In this document: piece after piece, positions 60,413 to 64,000 of the stretch
How the letters are laid out: each line of letters opens with the position of its first letter
Numbering within the stretch: the stretch's first letter is position 1
Assembly: GCA_903877165.1 (NCBI GenBank)
Contig: CAIRCU010000009.1
Coordinates: 57,708-121,707, forward strand
Source of the DNA: Methanobacteriota archaeon
GTDB lineage: Archaea; Thermoplasmatota; E2; DHVEG-1
Reading direction: 5' to 3'
DNA length: 64,000 nucleotides
The notes under the pieces: generated by a model
The model's input: only the letters and a program-made list of their open reading frames with translations
The model's database searches: none
What the model was told of the DNA's origin: nothing
Translations under genes and position numbers: made by a program

Positions 60413-60450
60413 TTCTCTTTTTTTTCTTTTAAACTATTACTTCAGTATCC

Positions 60451-61422
60451 TCAGACTTCTGGAAGGAAACGGAGCTTATGCACCTCCCCGACGATGAAGT
60501 AATCGTATTTTCGCACCGCCTGGGGAAACCTCTCTTTGATATCCTTCATGACCCGATGGATGTCATCAGAGTCCGCAAAATCAAACTCCAACTCGAGATC
60601 TGAGACGCCGGCGGACGTCCCGATGAACACCAGATGCGGATGATGCTTGATGTACTCAATAATCTCCTTGCGCTGCGTATGCTCCTGCAGCTGCACATCG
60701 ACCTTAAACGGCTTCAGCCCAAGCTTGGCCAAATCATACCCAACGCGGAAGCTCTGAATCACGTTCTGCTGCCGCAATCGTTTGAGCCGACTCGTGACCA
60801 TCTGGGTAGAACACCCTAATTCCTTCGCCATCGCGACCAGAGACATCCGTGCATCCAGAGCCACAAGGTTCAGGAGCCGCAAATCATACTCATCGACCTT
60901 CACCTCAGAACCACCACCGGTAATCTCCCCCTTCTCCCGGTCCTTCTCCACAAACTCCTCTCCCAGTAAGTAACTGCAGGGATATGAGAGGCCCTGGACG
61001 TAAATCGAAAAGATCTTCTCCGCGAAATAGTCCCCGAACCGGTCCAGGAGCCGTTCCCAGAACTGATAAAAATCCCGGATGTTCCTCACCCACAGGAAGA
61101 CGCCGAGGTCGTACTTCCCGATAATGGACTCCACCACCCAGGTCCGCTTATCCTTCACGAGAAAGGCGATGAGGTCGCTTTCAATCTCCGGGGTCATGTA
61201 CTGGTATACTAGGTAGAACCGGAAGACGATGTATCCCAGCTTGTACGAGTCGATCTGCGTCCAGAACTCGGTGATGATGCCATCCTCTTGCATCCGCTTG
61301 ATCCGGTAGGAGACGACGTGCTTCTTCAGCCGCACTTTCTTGCCGATCTGCGTCAGCGACTGCCGCGAGTTCAGATCCAGCTGGTACAGGATGCGACGAT
61401 CGGCGATATCCAAGCGGTCCAT
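60451..61422 (-). CDS. two-HTH Lrp/AsnC-family transcriptional regulator (fused)
   Basis: AsnC HTH LDIADRRILYQLDLNSRQSLTQIGKKVRLKKHVVSYRIKRMQEDGII and second HTH VDEYDLRLLNLVALDARMSLVAMAKELGCSTQMVTSRLKRLRQQNVI. Confidence 0.9.
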   Translation of the reverse strand: MDRLDIADRRILYQLDLNSRQSLTQIGKKVRLKKHVVSYRIKRMQEDGIITEFWTQIDSYKLGYIVFRFYLVYQYMTPEIESDLIAFLVKDKRTWVVESIIGKYDLGVFLWVRNIRDFYQFWERLLDRFGDYFAEKIFSIYVQGLSYPCSYLLGEEFVEKDREKGEITGGGSEVKVDEYDLRLLNLVALDARMSLVAMAKELGCSTQMVTSRLKRLRQQNVIQSFRVGYDLAKLGLKPFKVDVQLQEHTQRKEIIEYIKHHPHLVFIGTSAGVSDLELEFDFADSDDIHRVMKDIKERFPQAVRKYDYFIVGEVHKLRFLPEV

Positions 61423-61551
61423 AATTCTAACAAACCGTTATTTCCAATCGACTATTTCATTGTTTTGCAAGAAAAACGCACGCTGTACGCTTAAATGTTT
61501 TCGAAGAATCCGTCATACAGAACGTGGGGGAAGTGTGAGTGAGACCATTAA

Positions 61552-62799
61552 CAACGCTATTTACTCTATCGGGGGGAGACGGCCATTTTTGAAATTCTGA
61601 ACTGGTACGGCATACTCACCCTTACCCATCTGTTCGCTCAAGTCAGCTTCGGCCACCGCGATTACCTCGACTCGATCAAAAAAGAAGACTGCGAAGAATC
61701 CACCGCGGTCCGTAACCAACGCGCAGCGCCGTACTTCACCCAAAGCGTCGCCATCGTCATCCCCACCTACAACGAGGGACCACAGGAACTCGAGGACTGC
61801 GTCCGCTCCGCACTGCGCCAGGACTACCGCCATAACTTCTACGTCATCGTCATCGACGACGGCAGCAAAGACAAGCGAGGCATCAACCACGTCCGGCGTT
61901 GTTTCGAGGGTACCCCGAACCTCTTCATCCATGAGTATCCCGTCAACAAAGGGAAGCGACATGCGCAGAAATACGGGTTCGACTTCTTCGGCGACAGCGT
62001 CGACATCATGGTGACGATCGACAGCGACACGATTCTCGAGCCGGATGCCGTCACCTATCTCGTCGCGCGTCTCGCGGACCCCAAGGTCGGTGCGGTCACC
62101 GGTGACGTCAGAGCCATCCGGCAGAACTTCTTGACCACCCTCATCGACGCCCGATACTGGACCGCGTTCAACCAAGAACGAGCAGCACAAAGCCTCTTCG
62201 GCACGGTCCTCTGCTGCTCCGGGCCGCTCGCCGCGTACCGCAACACCCTCGTCCAGCGCGTCAAAGAGGAGTACATCACCGAGAAGTTCCTGGGTGACTA
62301 CTGTACCTACGGCGACGACCGGCACCTCACGAACCTCGTCCTGGAGCAAGGCTACACCGTCCACTACGAACGCAAAGCAAAAGCCCGGACCTACGTCCCC
62401 CAGCACCTCAAACCCTGGCTGAAACAGCAGTCCCGCTGGAACCGAAGCTTCTACCGAGAATTCCTCTGGACCATCCGAAGAGTCATCATCCCGGGCAAAT
62501 GCCAGAACGTCTACATGATCTACGACCTGCTCATGCAATGCATCCTGCCCTTCCTCCTCATCGGATCCCTGACCTTCGTCTTCCTGAGGTCCACCACCGA
62601 CAGCTGGATTTACCTCATCGGCTACCTTGCGATCGTCGTCGCGATCTCGCTGCTGCGCGGCATCTACGCATACCTGCGGACACGGGAGAAGATGTTCTTC
62701 GTCTTCCCCTTGTACGCCTTCTGCCACATCTTCCTGTTACTCCCAGTACGGGTGTATGCACTATGTACACTAAAAACCACAAAATGGGGCACACGCTAG
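61552..62799 (+). CDS. processive family-2 glycosyltransferase (hyaluronan synthase-like), 5' end apparently frame-broken
   Basis: In-frame translation upstream of the listed ATG (62008) gives WYGILTLTHLFAQ..VAIVIPTYNEGPQELEDCVRSALRQDY..VIVIDDGSKDKRG; then TIDSDT, GDDRHLTN, QQSRWNRS. No ATG/GTG/TTG in frame between the stop at 61549 and 62008. Confidence 0.88.
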   Translation, partial: QRYLLYRGETAIFEILNWYGILTLTHLFAQVSFGHRDYLDSIKKEDCEESTAVRNQRAAPYFTQSVAIVIPTYNEGPQELEDCVRSALRQDYRHNFYVIVIDDGSKDKRGINHVRRCFEGTPNLFIHEYPVNKGKRHAQKYGFDFFGDSVDIMVTIDSDTILEPDAVTYLVARLADPKVGAVTGDVRAIRQNFLTTLIDARYWTAFNQERAAQSLFGTVLCCSGPLAAYRNTLVQRVKEEYITEKFLGDYCTYGDDRHLTNLVLEQGYTVHYERKAKARTYVPQHLKPWLKQQSRWNRSFYREFLWTIRRVIIPGKCQNVYMIYDLLMQCILPFLLIGSLTFVFLRSTTDSWIYLIGYLAIVVAISLLRGIYAYLRTREKMFFVFPLYAFCHIFLLLPVRVYALCTLKTTKWGTR

Positions 62800-63296
62800 A
62801 CATTGGCATTCGGGCAGGACTCATCCTCGCCTGCATCGCCTACCTGATCCTCGGCTATCCAGCCTACCAGCCGCTGCCGCAAGTCACAGCACAAGCGGAT
62901 GCCTGGCTGCTCAACGCGGTCGGTATCCACGCGGTCAGCTACGGGCGGTTCCTCGTCGCCTCGTTCCCCGCAGCGGACTGCATCTACGAGCTGTCGTACG
63001 AATGCTGCGGACTCATCCTGTTCTCCATCTACTTCATCGTCGTCTTCCTCGTCCCCAACTTCTCGTACAAGCACCGTTTCATCGCCGTCCTCTTCCTCCC
63101 TCTCATCTTCCTCGGCAATATCGTCAGGATTGGCCTAGGTGTCATGGTCGGCTATCATATCTCCATCGACGCGTCCATATTTTTCCACGACACCTTTGGC
63201 CAAATCCTGATCTTCATCTGGATTATCGTCTGTTTCCTTGCCTGGTTGAAGATCACCAAGAATTTCCCATCGGAAAAAAAGGAGGTCATGAAATAA
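62763..63296 (+). CDS. exosortase/archaeosortase-family transpeptidase-like membrane protein
   Basis: 177 aa; polytopic; Cys in YELSYECCGLILFSIYFIV, Arg in LGNIVRIGLGV, His in IFFHDTFGQ: the Cys/Arg/His layout of the exo/archaeosortase family. Correct start in-frame ATG 62763. Confidence 0.85.
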   Translation: MYTKNHKMGHTLDIGIRAGLILACIAYLILGYPAYQPLPQVTAQADAWLLNAVGIHAVSYGRFLVASFPAADCIYELSYECCGLILFSIYFIVVFLVPNFSYKHRFIAVLFLPLIFLGNIVRIGLGVMVGYHISIDASIFFHDTFGQILIFIWIIVCFLAWLKITKNFPSEKKEVMK

Positions 63297-63784
63297 TGAA
63301 AAGAAGAGCAATCATCGGAGCAAGCATTCTGCTGCTGATCGCCACCCCGCTCATCACCGGGGCTGTCGCGGCCACATCTGATACCCAAACAAGCCTGTTC
63401 ATCAGCCTAGACACCTACTGGGAACACAAAAACAACGGCGATGCATTCGTGGTACGAGCCGACGTCAAGAACATCGGAGACTATGCCGCAATCGACACCG
63501 TCATCAACCTGAAAAACGTCCCCAGCGACTGGAACACCACACCCTGGCACATGAACATCCCCATCCTCGCACCCGGCCAGACCAAGACATGCTACTTCAT
63601 CATCGAACGAGGTCCCACCAACTCGACCATCTATGCGACCGCCGAAGCACTCAACGCACCCCTCGTCCAGTCGAACCGCATCGCCATCCCCATCAGCCTG
63701 TACGTCATCGCTGGGTTCGCCGTAGTCTGCAGCGTCCTCATCATCCAAGTACACAGGCAGAGGAAGAAAAACAACACCAAGTAG
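63296..63784 (+). CDS. exported protein with C-terminal TM and basic tail; candidate archaeosortase substrate/partner
   Basis: MKRRAIIGASILLLIATPLITGAVAATSDTQ signal; C-terminus RIAIPISLYVIAGFAVVCSVLIIQVHRQRKKNNTK; start overlaps archaeosortase stop (TAATG). Confidence 0.7.
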   Translation: MKRRAIIGASILLLIATPLITGAVAATSDTQTSLFISLDTYWEHKNNGDAFVVRADVKNIGDYAAIDTVINLKNVPSDWNTTPWHMNIPILAPGQTKTCYFIIERGPTNSTIYATAEALNAPLVQSNRIAIPISLYVIAGFAVVCSVLIIQVHRQRKKNNTK

Positions 63785-63830
63785 TACACAAGGATACAAG
63801 AGGCTCCGAAAAAAAGAGAGCGGACCTGTC

Positions 63831-63848
63831 GGGACTTATTGAAGTCCC
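63831..63848. repeat. inverted repeat GGGACTT-ATTG-AAGTCCC downstream of the archaeosortase cassette
   Basis: 7-bp perfect arms, 4-nt loop; T-rich tract further downstream at about 63913. Confidence 0.6.
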
Positions 63849-64000
63849 TTCAGGAAAATTGCTCGACATCTGCCAGTTTCATCATCTGTTGTGCAAAACG
63901 GATAACAGACATCTCTTTCTTTTTTTCTTTTTTTGTTATTGCGACCCCCCTAAATGAAGTTACAAAAAAAGTTACAATAATTTTGAAACCTTTAGTAGCC

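Noticed and set aside
61561-62727. 388-aa minus-strand ORF
   Set aside because: Antisense to the glycosyltransferase, whose catalytic motifs are clear.

Overview
This 64-kb window is archaeal chromosome. The support is family content: LonB, archaeal CCA-adding enzyme, an HTH-riboflavin kinase fusion, NadM, DhnA-type aldolase, UbiA prenyltransferases, KaiC-like ATPases and TATA-type promoters. The host looks euryarchaeal/Thermoplasmatota-like, but that placement is a guess. Housekeeping blocks are interleaved with large exported surface proteins (beta-helix, PKD, PQQ-propeller, C25 peptidase). No rRNA, tRNA, CRISPR array or transposase was recognised by eye. The points most worth a second look are: (1) a right-edge cassette of a HAS-like processive glycosyltransferase, an archaeosortase-family protein with Cys/Arg/His, and a translationally coupled exported protein with a C-terminal TM and basic tail; the GT gene has an apparent 1-nt frame break in a G6 run; (2) a 53.4-58.6 kb neighbourhood with two paralogous small 'WxWxQ' proteins, two KaiC-like ATPases, a pilin-like protein and a PKD/beta-helix surface protein; (3) a beta-helix surface gene inserted at the 3' end of fba, flanked by a ~69-bp duplicate of the fba 3' end; (4) tetraloop inverted repeats just upstream of three surface-protein genes; (5) a PolX-LigA (bacterial-type NAD+ ligase) overlapping pair; (6) a MetF-MetV pair; (7) paired UbiA paralogues flanking a 1055-aa membrane-anchored exported protein; (8) a promoter-equipped 24-aa hydrophobic micro-ORF. 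No homology search was run; all family calls are from motif and sequence recognition.
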